Of a stretch of 64,000 nucleotides of DNA, positions 36,801 to 49,063 are shown one piece after another (position 1 is the first letter of the stretch; every line of letters begins with the position of its first letter). Below the pieces are notes generated by a model that worked only from the letters and a program-made list of their open reading frames with translations, had not been told where the DNA came from and ran no database searches. A program made the translations under genes and the position numbers. The DNA comes from Solea solea (taxonomy: Eukaryota; Chordata; Actinopteri; Pleuronectiformes; Soleidae), in NCBI RefSeq assembly GCF_958295425.1, contig NC_081137.1:14026454-14090453 (forward strand), written 5' to 3'.

Positions 36801-39800
36801 ACATTTATTTGAAAGAAATATAATTCATTTATTAGCAAGAGTAACTTACATCTTACTTCTACTTTCACATTCTTCGGCTCAATGCCTTGCTCTGAACCTG
36901 AATAATTGTGTGCTCTTAATTTAAGAAAGAAGTTCAACCCCTGTTGCCATGGGACACACATACCATAATGGCTGTGGCTTAGGTTGGACCAATCAAACAG
37001 TGGCATGATGAGCCTTTCTGTGAAGTGAACTGTGTGAGAGTGAGGGGCTGTTTAGCTCCAAACAGTAGGCTCATTGTCAGCATGCATGTAGGAAAACTCA
37101 GAGTAAAGGAACACTGGCAAGTCTGCGGCTAAAATACAGAAGTGATCATGAGGAATCATGTTTAAAGTGCAAAAAATACAACACTAGCATGCCGACCTCA
37201 AAGGGAACTGAATAACCACAGGATATCATTTAAAATGGAAATGCAGAAAAAAAGAGGTATATTATTTTACAAATTGTTTAAGAGAATATCCACCAGAAAA
37301 AAAAGTCCCTTTTTTCTACTCAGTCAGCACTAATCAGTATTTGTACAGAACATCGACTGTGAAAGTGAATCAGTTTGCTGTTCAACTGCTATTTGTAGCC
37401 GTTTGTGTTGATTTTCTTTGACCATCTTTGTTATAGCTCACCAAAAGAAAGGTTTATTCTGTCTCTAACATAGAAGGAGACTATTACCAAACACCATTTT
37501 CTTGTTGTCTTGGTTCACTCACTGCAACAGAACAACAATCACTTAGAAAGAAAACAGTGGATGAGTGGAAATTACAGACATTACTTCTTTAGCTTGCCTG
37601 TAATTTCCCCCCCACCAATCACTGTTCTTGCAGCTACCATGCCTCCCCTTGGTAACTGTGTAGAGCAAGGCTGTCAGGCAAACATGTAGTTCCAGTTTAG
37701 AAAAGGAACTAATGTAGCCAACAGCATTGCTATGGCACATGCTAGTGAACAACTATGACTTCCACTACAAATAAATAAAATCTGCTGGGGACATGCACCT
37801 GCAGTGAGGCCAGATGTTAGGGCATGATGCACATTACACTGTCAGTAATGAATGCAGACATTTGTAAGGAATTGGCAGGTGTGTGTTAAAGACAATTTTT
37901 GTCAAATTATTTTCACAAATATAATGGATAAATGGATAAAACACTTTGCATCATGCTTTTATTGTATATGTAGATACTATATATATAACATTTTGTGGAT
38001 TTTATTTCAAGGTGGATTTTCTCTTTACAGTTTACAGTTGTCAGACTTCATTTTGGCTGGGATACAATCTGAAGCTGTGATACAAATATGGCTCTTAAGA
38101 GAATCCTTTACCTGTCACACAGAGACAACATTTATTCAAAGACTAAAAGAATAACACTGTATCACAAAACACATGAGCTGTATGGTCTCTTTGAAATTAA
38201 TAACGAGTGGTGTTTTTGACACAGTGCTACTCTTAATCTACAGCTTGGAAAATATTCTTAACTTGGAAAATTCTGCCCATATTAGGAAAAATCATGCATA
38301 ATAAAATTTGACCCAAAATATGTGTTTATCTGCACACTTCTTGACCAAAGACACATGTGGAGCCCTCTGTATGAAATCGCACCTCTGCTGTGATTATGGG
38401 GTGATGCCAGAGAAAAGAAGATGGTGGGGGAAGGGTAAGTGGAGTCTGAACTGGCATTCCCAGAAAAGTGTGGTGAATTACCTGAGCCACCCCAGTGACA
38501 GTAAGAGCTACACCCTCCGCTGTCTCTACATCCTCACACTTGGGCTGCAGGGTCATAATCTCAAGCGTTATCCTGTGAAGAATGTGGAAAAATATAAAAT
38601 AAAAATTGACATGTTCGGAGGGAAAGCAAATGAAGGGAAGGGCCTGAACACAAGGAAAAGAACAGGACAAAGTGAAACCATTCACCCAAGGACTCCAGAT
38701 CACTAACAACGGAGCAAAATGAAATGCTGCCCACGACCCAATCTCATAGAAGCTTCCGTTGAGGTTATTTTCAAATGAAACTACAATCAAATAATGTATA
38801 CTGCTTTTAGCATTGAGTTCCTTAAATCTTTTTGCAGCATTCATTGGTGACCCCGTTGCCATTAGTAACTCAGAGTTCAGCTTTATGGCATGTTTGTGGC
38901 AGCCGATTGCCTCCTTTTGACTGCAGAAGAAAAAAGCAATGAAGATGAGAAAACTCACAAACACAGAGACAGTGTTAGCTTATTAGCGGAACCATTTTCC
39001 TCTGCCCTCCTTGGTCTCGAGCACCAGTCACTGCTTTTTTCAAGGGTCTTTTGAAATGCATTACCTGAGCCACCCCTGTCACATCCAGGGGCACGCCCTC
39101 CGAGGTTTCGATATTCTCACAGCGACAGAGGATGGTCATAACCTCCAGAGACATTCTACGCAGGCAGGCAGGCAGCGGGAATAGCGGGGGCAAAACAGTG
39201 AGTTGAACAACAGCTGTTAGGAATGTCAGTTACCATGAAGAAGAAAATGTGAGAGAGAGGGGGCAAAAGACAAAACCTGACTTAATGTTTCACTGTTTTT
39301 TAGCCCTTGAGGCTATTTTGTGTGTAAACATTATGCTGCTGACAGAAAAGTAGACATGTCAGAGCCCTACAGCTAATCTTACCTTTGGTTAAAAAACGTT
39401 TAAAAGAAACATGGACATGGAGTAATATCAATAGATAAAAACTCAAGTCTGTGTTGACAAGACCCTTCAGATCCCAGTGACTCCAAGATTACATTTGTAT
39501 GGAGATTAAACAGGAATGTCCTTTACAAACAATCAAATTCTCAGTTTCAAATACGCTCTGGCTGAACTGTTTATGTGAGGTCATGCTTGGAGCTAACAGC
39601 CAGAGCTGTTCCTTTATAATAAACCCTGATTTGTTCTGTGGGTTTCAGAGACAAAGATATGGGACACCGACTGCTGCAACAATTGGAGAGAAACCGCTCT
39701 GGATAAAAGCTCCGCCTCCCCTTCCTTTCCAGAAGAAATGGATCAATGACTCACAGGCCTGGACATTAACATGATTACTGCAGCACGAGCGGGAAGCTAC

Positions 39801-42800
39801 ACTCCTTCCTCCTGTCTTTATGATGCTGTCTAGCTAGTGGCTCATGCACACAGGGCTTTCAGCTCAAATGGTTGCTACTCTGAAGAGAAACAAGAACATC
39901 TCTCCTGTTTATATCATCCAAGAAAGCAGCTAACATGTTGAACAAAAACTACACATGTTCAGCTCGCCCGAAATGGTGATTTATCTAGTCCTACATCTAT
40001 TTTGTTTTGTTGTCATGGTCTACACTAACTTTTCCAAGCAGCTAAATACAAGAGAACAGCACTTAATGGAAATCTTTAACATGAAGGACAAACAGTCGTG
40101 CTGAGACAGACCGACACCAGACGGAGCAAAGCAGGTTAGTAAAGGAGATATCCTTTAAAGACAGGGTCTCCAGAGCAGGGACAAGAAAGACTTACATGGG
40201 TGAGTACACTTCACTGTACACCAACTTTCTTTTTTAAAAAATAGGTTGGGGCATTTTATTAGAGAAGACAGATGAAGCATAAGAGGGGAGCAGGAGAAAC
40301 GTGAGGCAAAAGGCCACAAGTAAGAATTAAACCGTGCGACCCCAAACAATTGAGGTGAAAGTGGTTATATAACTACACTACAGAAATTAGACATAATTAC
40401 GCAATATATAGTATATAGTATATGAAACGTTTTACTTCCTAAAGGCTGTATCAGTACTGGCCCAAGAACTAGTATTGATGAGGCTCTAACAATTACACAT
40501 AATTCCAGACAGTTCAGTCTAAACTTGTGATCACGTCATGAAAATTGATTGACAGGCGAGAGTCAGTCAATGAATTTAACTGTATACAAACAGTGAACAC
40601 ATTTTAAAGGTGACCTGAAGCTCCAGTGGGTTAATGGTCAAACAGAGTCAGTTTTTTCGTTACAGAACCAGACTTAAAATGACACACAATCTTTTTGTTT
40701 TCTGATTTCAAGCTTGAAAGGAGAATGATACAAGGACAGTTATTATTCATTATATTTTCGAATGGTATTATACACCTTTTATTCATTTTCCCTTTTCAGT
40801 TCTTTTTGCACGGTCCTTTCAATATTTTGTTTGTTAACTTTCATTGACCTCAGTAGTATGTACCATGTCTTTATTTTTACAGTTTTATCTGAATCTGAAA
40901 TAAAATCAGTAGACGGTGACGAGCTCCCGTGTTTACACATCTGCTAAAAATGTGCCTTTAATATCAATGTTTGAGTCAATTAACCTCACCTATCTTATTC
41001 TTCAATTGATTATTTAAGGGTAGGAAAGAAAGAACAGTGTACCTCCTTTTTAATGGACTTTTAGAACTTAAGAAATTAAGTGTAATGGTAAACTAAATTG
41101 CTGTTTTATGCTGCATTATCATATTTTATGCTTAATTTTAGTCTAACCTTGTTTTCTTTCTCTTTCCATTTTTCTTTACTCTTTAAATAATAATTGTATT
41201 ATTGAGTCGTAATTGAGTAAGAGTCCCTGTTTATGAAATAAAGTTGCCTTGCCTAATGTAAAACATCCACAAATATTATGTAAACATAAAACATGAAAAT
41301 CAAAATGACCAAAGTGAAGAATAATTTACTCTCAAATTCTTAAAAATAAGTAAAAGCATAATTCTTTCAACCGGTTATCTTTTAACAAAAAAATAAAAAA
41401 ACACTAAAACTGCTTTAGCAAACATCTTTTAAAGAATTCAATTTTAAATTTGGACTATGGAGCATGCAGTTTATGTTGGGATGTGGGTATACACAGTCAG
41501 ATCTTCATGGATCAGTTCAGTCGTTGGCTCAGTTTTTTATTTGATCTGTTACCAATAAAAACAAACTGAATACCGCCAGCCTGATCTTGACATTCCATAT
41601 AATTTAAAAAAAATATGAGATATAATATCTTATGTGAATGCTGTGATGTTCAAGGCTCCTGAAGAAAATGGGAAGACTTAAGCCTCAACAAAAGCAGTGA
41701 CTGATTCATTAATCTGGAGGGAGGCCAGAAAACAATAAAGTTTTCTGTAAGTAAGTAAATATGCATTTAGATTTTGAACATATACTGATATACTTATACT
41801 TAACTTAATTAACTGATGAAATAATACTGTGTCTTATAAAACATATCTAATTCATTCTTAAAAAATATTTGCTTTTATGGGGCAGAGGCCCCTGACGCTG
41901 ATTCTTTCCTGGGTTAAGAATGGTTTCATAGTAAGTGAATGTGCTGGGCGGAATGACCAAAAATGTATATCACGGTATACACGCAGTTGAGCGTGTGTGC
42001 TTATGGAATTAGATTTATGTCAATATTTTCAAACAACACAAAGCAAGCAACACTTTTTAAGAAGCAAACAAACGGTAGTCACAGGCTTGGAGTTGCTGTC
42101 TGTCTGGGACCCGGATTCCAAGCCCGTGACTACTTCTGGTCCATTGAGCGGTCGCCAATCAGCGGGCAGCTTCTTAAGGCCCGCCCATGGTCAGAATCGC
42201 AAACAAAAAACCATGGCACTAAGACCAAATCAGGGAGTCCAAAGAACAAATCAGGGAGCACAAAAGAGTCGGAGCAAACAAAATTCCTATCACTGCAAAC
42301 AAAAAGTGTATTTTCAAACAAATAAATAAAATACCATATGTTGCAATGATTAAATCGATATTTTATTTGCAATTTCTGTATTTTGATCTTCGTTTGCTCA
42401 ATTCATAAAGTGTCGTTTGCTTCATAAAAAGTGTTGTGAAAGATTTTGTTTGAAAATATTGACACAAATCTAATTCCATAAACCCTTAGCATGTGTGGTG
42501 CAGCAATGAAAAGTGTTTTACTGCGCCATGTCCCGTTTTTCATATGCTGGTCTTGTGGTACAAAATAAATAAATACCCATTTTTCGGTATGAACCGGTAT
42601 ACCGCCCAGCACTCAAAGCGAATGGTGATAAGTAGGAATTTGGAGCAGAATTAAGTCTTTTTACATTTGTGGTAAGTTTGTTTTGTGAAACTACTGCAGA
42701 TTCTGCATGTACTGCCTGTCTGACATCTCACTCCCCATGTCTCTAAGGGACCTTTGAGCATTTTCTCTGATCTGAAGCCAGAGCAGACATTTCTTACCTC

Positions 42801-45800
42801 TGGATGTCAGAGATGAGCCACCAGGCCCAGGACCAGCCTCCAACAACATACGTCTTCTGGTCTGAGCCACAGCAGCCACCTTTGGATACAGACACAGATT
42901 AATCAATGTCACATAACTGCAATCACAATACAAAAAACAGCAGTAGCCAGTTTAGATCGTATGTCTAATGTGGGGCTGGACAATAAATTAATAGCAAACG
43001 ATATGTAATTTTGCTTATGTCGACATAATATTTATACACACTTTAAGATGCAACACATTACATCAATCAGCTGGTTTATTTAACTTTCACTCAGGAACAA
43101 ATTTCAGTCCTAAATTAGCAAACATGTTATCATGATTATTATCGATATCAACCGATTAAAAAAATATTTTATCATGAAGACCTGTGGCTATATTGCCCTG
43201 CCCTAATTTGATGTTTCTTAATATTATTATTCACAAATTACATTACAGTATATTAGTGATTTAACTTATCAATTAACTACTTTAACAATCAATCAGTCTG
43301 AGTGAGTTTATTTAAAAAAACAAGATCTCTGATTTCAGCTTTGTAATGTGACTATATCCTTTGCTCCTGTGACAACCAACTGAATATCTGATTTGTGGAC
43401 CAAAAAGAAACCATTTGAGGTGTAGGTTTATCACTGATCAATATTTTACAACATTTTCTGCCTTTCATGGATGCTTAAAAAAGCAAATTAACAGATTAAT
43501 TGATTCTGAATGTCATGGTTAATTTCAGCCCTATGCATTTCCATCACCCCCCATAGGAATAATATTGTAATTTGATCAACAGTATCACTCATCGTAACAC
43601 AATACTTTGTTTTCTCAAGCCAAGCTGCTGTGCTGCAATAAATGCTTCATCTTTCTTGATGTTCCTATTGACTTGGAACTTAATCAACCTTGTCAAACGG
43701 TGTGTCACATGGTTTATCTGACTGTGGAAGTTCACATGCTTTATTGCAAACCACTTGCAACATGTAGTTTACATCATATTTGAATGTTTAATCACTACTC
43801 ACACTTATTTTACTGTGGGGACGTGCAGAAGCACAAACCTCAGAGGCAATGTTGAAACAAATGTAGATAGTAACAGTTTAAAATAAAGGCCAGATCTTTA
43901 TAAATGAGCTGTAAGTTAGGATATATCAGTCCTACTCAGTGGCCTCAGTCTGATAGTTTGATCTCAAGTGCAAAGTGTGACATTCCCAGCTGTCACCTCT
44001 CATTGACAGACAGAGGAGGGGGAGGAGCTGGACTATCATCCATGTCCTATGAAAAAGACTCCCCTTCTGAATGGCTAAATGGCTTTAATAATCACATTGA
44101 ATTAAATAAATTGTATAACTAAATTTCATGTATGCATTTTGCCTTCTTGAATCATGATACCTGGACCATAAGAATTATTACCATGAAAACACTGATAATC
44201 TAAGTTGATCTAATTTATAGATATTAGATGGAATATTTTAATAAACAAATGCAAGAGGGACAGGCATTTACTAATTAAAATGTACCTCACTGCTGCCAAA
44301 TGCCATCGCTAACTGCAGTGGTAGGCAGGGAGCGTAAAGAATACTTGGAACGACACAACCATTTTAGTCACAGTTGCTCTGGTTCACCCCTGACATAACT
44401 GAGATTCCTAAGTGCATTCACTTCTTAGTGGAGGGGAGGGGCTCCATGCAAATGAATGACAATTTACATCTGCTTAAAGAAAATACCATCTTTAACTTAA
44501 CTTCCTTGATGCAGGAGTTTGTTGGTCAAAAGTGAATAGGTGAAGTTACTTCACAACAGTTCAATGAACAAAAATCTGTTTTGACACAATCTGTGGTGAC
44601 TGACACAGTCTTACAGATTTTTTTACAATGGAAAATCCCAAAGCTGTTTTCGTTTATAGTTCATCACTAGCACATTGATAGGAAACTGCCACAACAGATT
44701 CAGCATGCTAGCTATCATATGACCACACACCTGCCAAACCACATTAGTAAACAAAGGCAATAAACAGTGACAAAAGTCTGGTATTCCAAAACGTGTGTTC
44801 AGATCGATGGAGAATGAGTAACATGTCAAACTGTGGCGATTTATTTTTTGTTTACTTGAGTAATGACATGGAAACTACTGGTTCACCGTTTCACTGTTCA
44901 TTCTCAGATGTTCTAATCACATTACAGAGAATTTTGATGGAAACCAACTCCAGAGCCAATGGGTGGAAACAAACCTTTGACACAAAGGGAGCCCTGGTCT
45001 CTGCCTTTTTATTAGGAGACCCAGAGATTAAGAACATTCCTGGGTCTTCTCTTTAAGGCATAGTTAGCATCAATAGCTCTGCCTGATTGAAACCATGACA
45101 GTTTGTCACTGTGTCCCTTGTAATACAAATAATTTAGCTATGACATTATTCATGCTGTCACAGAAAGCTATCCATCATTGTTCATTGACAGAGACGTAAA
45201 ATAAACTAATTTCATAGTAGACATGGCATAATTTGTAACTTTCTTGTCATGGCTGTCTATCTAATACATTTTATTTGAATTGGGGCTGCAACTAACAATC
45301 TCGATTAATAAAGTAATCGTTTTGTCCATAAATGTTGTTGTCAGTGTTTATTAAACACTGACAACAACATTAAACATGATGATGATGTTCACAAACGTAT
45401 TTAATGTACAACGCTTATTATGTCTCTACGCCTCGTTTTCTCATACAAAACAGTGCATTTTATCATAATAATTTGGACAAGTGAAAGCACTTCTGTGTGT
45501 GTTACACATTAAATAAAGTGTGAACACATGTGGAATCACAACTGACACATCCCAGCCACATCACTGAAAATAAATAACAACAGCAATGATAATAACCTGG
45601 ATATGAATGTGAGGTTTATTTGTAATGAAAACAACGGGGAAGTATTTTAATGAGAAACTCATGTTGCATTGTATAGTGAACATGTGTCTATTTTGATTCG
45701 ACACGACATTTCATTTTAAGAATAGTGAGTGGACGTGGACCGGTCAACCGCTGAGGCAACTCAAACATGATTTAGCGTTTGCTTATTGATATAATACATA

Positions 45801-45815
45801 ATGTTTATATGTTTG

Positions 45816-45859
<44 letters not shown>

Positions 45860-46032
45860 ATTAGGATTGTTATGGTAACTGCTCAGTGTGGCTTTTCTGT
45901 TGTCGTCGACTAGCACTGGCTGGGAAGGGGCCTGAGGAGCTACAAAGGGTCGTACCAAAGGAAAAAAACAGCGTTTACGTTACCTGAAACTACAAGGGCC
46001 TCGTTTGGTCCAACGGTGTGGCAGTTTCCCAT
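30820..46032 (-). CDS. flot2: FLOT2: flotillin-2 / reggie-1 (complete)
   Basis: Exons in transcript order: 46032-45984, 42879-42798, then one of 39155-39065 or 38572-38482, then 35433-35310, 34716-34598, 34471-34358, 34224-34105, 34022-33808, 33501-33318, 32610-32461, 30870-30820. All borders are GT-AG and in phase; the product is 432 residues (human 428). It starts MGNC, giving Gly2 for myristoylation and Cys4, with Cys19-Cys20 also kept as palmitoylation sites. The SPFH/prohibitin domain covers about residues 1-180. Tyr163 (DKVEY), the residue known as a Src target in mammals, is present. Residues ~190-360 are a coiled coil rich in Glu-Ala repeats. The C-terminus reads [16 protein letters not shown]. 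Flotillin-2 hetero-oligomerises with flotillin-1 on the inner face of membrane rafts, in endocytosis, adhesion and axon growth. It is convergent with eral1. Identity is certain. Confidence 0.97.
38482..38572 (-). CDS. flot2: flot2 alternative exon 3A (canonical form)
   Basis: A 91-base exon with acceptor CTTCACAG and donor GTAATT. It encodes [20 protein letters not shown] and then [10 protein letters not shown], nearly the same as mammalian flotillin-2 at this place. It enters in phase 2 and leaves in phase 0. The nearby 3B exon has the same length and phases. The open frame on the same strand runs well past both splice sites (38326-38964), but the family alignment supports only the 91 bases. 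Confidence 0.93.
39065..39155 (-). CDS. flot2: flot2 alternative exon 3B (variant form)
   Basis: A 91-base exon with acceptor CTGCGTAG and donor GTAATG. It encodes [20 protein letters not shown] and then [10 protein letters not shown], 18 of 30 residues the same as exon 3A, with an added Cys in ILCRC and Pro for Ala. It lies 492 bases upstream of 3A in transcript order. Reading frame and both splice sites are intact with no disabling change, so it looks functional. I recall a similar variant in mammalian and fish reggie-1 isoforms, but cannot check that here. Confidence 0.88.
41941..42612. repeat. 672-bp fold-back element with GTGCTGGGCGG ends
   Basis: GTGCTGGGCGG at the left pairs with CCGCCCAGCAC at the right. 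A long inner segment also pairs: TATGGAATTAGATTTATGTCAATATTTTCAAAC near 42003 against its complement near 42440-42485. The element is therefore a long hairpin of about 170-bp imperfect arms. Its termini are of the 'CTGGGCGGTATACCGG' type common in fish. In flot2 intron 2; frames inside (41963-42372) are not genes. Confidence 0.8.
42972..43204. repeat. Short element with GGGCTGGACAATA / TATTGCCCTGCCC ends
   Basis: Terminal inverted repeats GGGGCTGGACAATA and TATTGCCCTGCCC, with CGATATCAACCGATT inside. It is a form of the 'GGGCTGGGCGATA' fish repeat. It begins 93 bases upstream (transcript sense) of flot2 coding exon 2. Confidence 0.7.
43252..43536. repeat. Short fold-back DNA element, GGGCTGCAAC family, copy 5
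   Basis: TTATCAATTAACTACTTTAACAATCAATC at the left, the inner TTTCAGCTTTGTAATGTGACTATAT and GGACCAAAAAG blocks, and TTAATTTCAGCCCTATG at the right. Diverged. Adjacent to the preceding element. Confidence 0.6.
45284..45371. repeat. Fold-back family copy 6 (truncated) ending in a perfect palindrome
   Basis: GGGCTGCAACTAACAATCTCGATTAATAAAGTAATCG gives the left end of the family. It is then cut by 45331-45371, two perfect 20-bp arms around one unpaired base. In flot2 intron 1. Confidence 0.75.
45821..45858. repeat. (AT)n microsatellite
   Basis: About 18 AT units in flot2 intron 1. Confidence 0.95.
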
Positions 46033-46300
46033 TTTACCGACAGAAAGAGACTCTTACTCACGTCTGTTATGCACATACACGTGAAACACGACCTATATTC
46101 GCGACTTTGCCTCTTTTTTCCACCAAACTGTTAGATTTTCTCCACAACACTCGTAGGGTTGCTGCTCCACGCCCCTATCTACTGAGGTTTTTTTCCCAAA
46201 ATGGAGTCCATCGTCAGATGCACCAAGTGAGCTGTAATGAGATAAGATGTTTCCGCTTAGCACTTTCAGAATAAAACACGTCCTGCGAACATGTGCTAGA
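46033..46300 (-). promoter_or_regulatory. flot2: flot2 5' UTR and probable promoter
   Basis: Upstream (to the right) of the flot2 ATG, with somewhat higher CpG content than the neighbouring intron and no repeat. The ATG is in the context GGTAAAATGG. No TATA box is evident. An upstream non-coding exon cannot be excluded. Assigned by position only. Confidence 0.35.
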
Positions 46301-46743
46301 ATTATATTATTTTGAAGAATACGGTGTTATATTTCTGTCCCTGTTTTCCTCTATCACTTAACACAGTCACACCCCTTCCTCTCTGTGTCGCCCCTCCTCC
46401 AACCGAGGGTAGTGTTTCACAATGATAGTAATAAAAAGGGCGTGGTTGTTTAAAACCTTTCACGCGGGCCGCGACAATCATGTGATTAGTGACCAAATAC
46501 GGCACGTAGCATTCATCGCCTGTGAGAGCAGTCCCGTGATTAAATCCATTCCACAGTGAATTTATCAGTCATAATATTGTATCTCTGAATTGAAATATGC
46601 TGTATTATACTAATGCAAGATGAGAGAAAAATGCTACTTTAGGTGAAATGACATAATAATAAATAAAAGAAAGAAAGATAGATATAATGAATGAATGAAT
46701 GAATAAATAAATAAAAGAATAAATAAATAAATTAATGCATACA

Positions 46744-46933
46744 GAAAAAAACAATGAATTAATAAAACAATAAATACAGAAATACTGAAATAAATGTATA
46801 ATTAAATAAAATAATAAATAAAATGGTTAAATACATTCATTTAGCAATGTTTTAGCAATATTCATTATTTTATTTATTTATACATTATTTCAGTATTTCT
46901 GTATTTATTGTTTTATTAATTCATTGTTTTTTC
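46744..46933. repeat. Long AT-rich hairpin with arms of about 73 bp
   Basis: 46744-46817 and 46861-46933 are reverse complements apart from a few single-base differences (for example AATGAATTAATAAAACAATA against TATTGTTTTATTAATTCATT). The loop is about 43 bases. It is preceded by (AATG)n/(AATA)n at 46687-46740. Confidence 0.85.
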
Positions 46934-46939
46934 AAATTT

Positions 46940-49063
46940 CCCATGGATCAGTGTTCATGAGTCAAAAATGCTGACATTTGATGACCAGTTCACATGTTGA
47001 CGGTCAACAACATGTCTTTTTCCACAGAAACCCAAACAGCCTGCAGACATTTGCAGGGCTCCCTCTACCTTTAGTTTCTCATCATACAAGGACAAGAAAC
47101 TAGAAAGAAATGAAATTACGATCATTTAAAAACCCATTAGTTTTTTCTCATTTTATAATTCCATAATAACGTCTCAGGATAGTGTAAATTGTGTGATATA
47201 AGAGAGAATGACGTTTGTGCACATCATCTGTGCTCAGTTTACAAACAGGTCCATTCAACAGAACAATGGCCACTCCAGTGCTGGCAACAACGTCCAGAGA
47301 AAGTAAAAAAAGATAAGAGTCAGACAATAAATGCAATAAAAACAAGTATAATAATTATTATCAGAGAGTTTGATTTGATGAGAGGAGCTCAGAATAAAGA
47401 CCTACAACCCCCCAAAACATTAGTATTTTAATAACCTGCAAATAGAACTTCACAACTGACAAACTTTTCAAGCGACTCTGCCTTCTGCATCTTTTAACTA
47501 AAGCAATACTACGTAACTTTTGCTGAATGCCGTTGCTGCCACAGCTAAATCAAATGACAACTAAAAGTGGATTGTTGACAATCAGGATCACAATCTCTTT
47601 TTATTGCCAAGCAGGTGTTAACGTGGAAGCAATTACTGTAGCTTTGGTGTTTTATTACATAACAAACATAGTAACAGTAAAATGTAAGATTAAATCAATT
47701 GTACAGGAATTAGCAAGAGCCAATATGGTATATATACAATTTAAAACTCAAATAATACATAATAGAAACAAATACAATCTACATTTTGCAGGATATTCTT
47801 GTCGATTGTGGTCGTTTGAGTCGCTGACTATCATTACGTTACACACACTATGTAGTGTTCCTGCTATAGACTGTATATAACAAATGCACAGGGTCTTACA
47901 GTACCTTCTGTGAGGTCATCAGGAGTATAGTATAGTAAAGTTGCAGCAGTGTTGCAGTGAAGAATCGCACTGTTGACTGATACAGTAATTCTATGTTTTG
48001 ATGATGAAAGGACAATGATTGTGACTTTTAAATTTGATTACATGGCTTAAGCTGGCCTGCATTGTACCTCGTCAATTCCAGTCGTCATATGCCATGCATG
48101 TTGATACTGTTGTCAGCAGGATATATCTTGTGTTTTTCATTTGACTGCCTGCAGCCACAGGGGAGTTCACCTAATAATGTTTCTTTCTAACATTTTGATT
48201 AAAGTGCGGGAGGTAAACTGCACAGAAAACCCAGTTATACAGAAGTTTGACAGGATAAATGCTTCTTGTCACTGCCCACTCCTGCACTGCTGCTGTAAAC
48301 ACGCAAATGGTGCGTTTCCATTACGACAGTTCTTGGCTCAACTCTACTGGTTGTTTTTATTTTTGCTTTTCCATTAGAGCTAGTACCTGGTGCTTTTTTG
48401 TTTTGGTACCCGCTCCGGCTGGATTTATATTGATTTTATGGCTGTAGGGTCAAAAAATTTTCAATGAGTGAGTGATTCTGCCCCTTTCTGCTCCTTTTTC
48501 CCCTGGATAAATTTCACTTTCGATATCTGGCAGTTATTCAGCTGACATAGGGCAAAAGGCAGTCCATAGTTTTTGAATTTTCTAGATATCACAAGCGGTC
48601 TAGGAGTTACGGTAATAAGAAGAATACATGCCAAATTGGTAACAGAAGGGTTAAAAACGATTTAAAACATGTGTTAATCTCCAACATTTAGCAATATTTC
48701 AATATTTAACAGAGGAGTCTGGTGTATTTAGCAAAAGCCGGCGATGGTGAGCCGAATCACAACCCGTTCAGCTGTATTTCATCCAGTGGTGTTTAATTTT
48801 TTATTTCATTTTATTTCTACAAATATATCCAACGAATAAATTGTACGTTGTTACATGAAAACGAACATGTAATGAGTTTTGCAACACGATAACACAAACA
48901 TTTGCCTCTTTATGACCCGACCAGCGAAGGCATGTTTCTGCTAAGCTAATCATTACAGATAATAAAACAGAAGGCTTATATCACCCAGGGCCACATGAAG
49001 TCCAGCCAACGTGCTGTGTAGTTTGGGCCCAGGTGAGCGACAGCGGTGACACAGAGAGCACAC
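46940..49063. other. Intergenic spacer between flot2 and the SLC6 gene
   Basis: No convincing exon. It includes a repeat-like stretch at 48305-48440 ('GTGCGTTTCCATTACGACAGTTCTTGGCTCAAC...GGTACCCGCTCCGGCTGG', a fish dispersed-repeat wording). The open frame at 47527-47880 has no resemblance to any family. The SLC6 promoter should lie in the last few hundred bases, but no clear core element is visible. Confidence 0.5.

Noticed and set aside
41963..42372. Overlapping open frames of 80-120 residues in flot2 intron 2
   Set aside because: They lie wholly inside the fold-back element with GTGCTGGGCGG ends.
47527..47880. 117-residue plus-strand open frame
   Set aside because: No conserved motif, AT-rich codon use unlike the real genes here, and no neighbouring exon.
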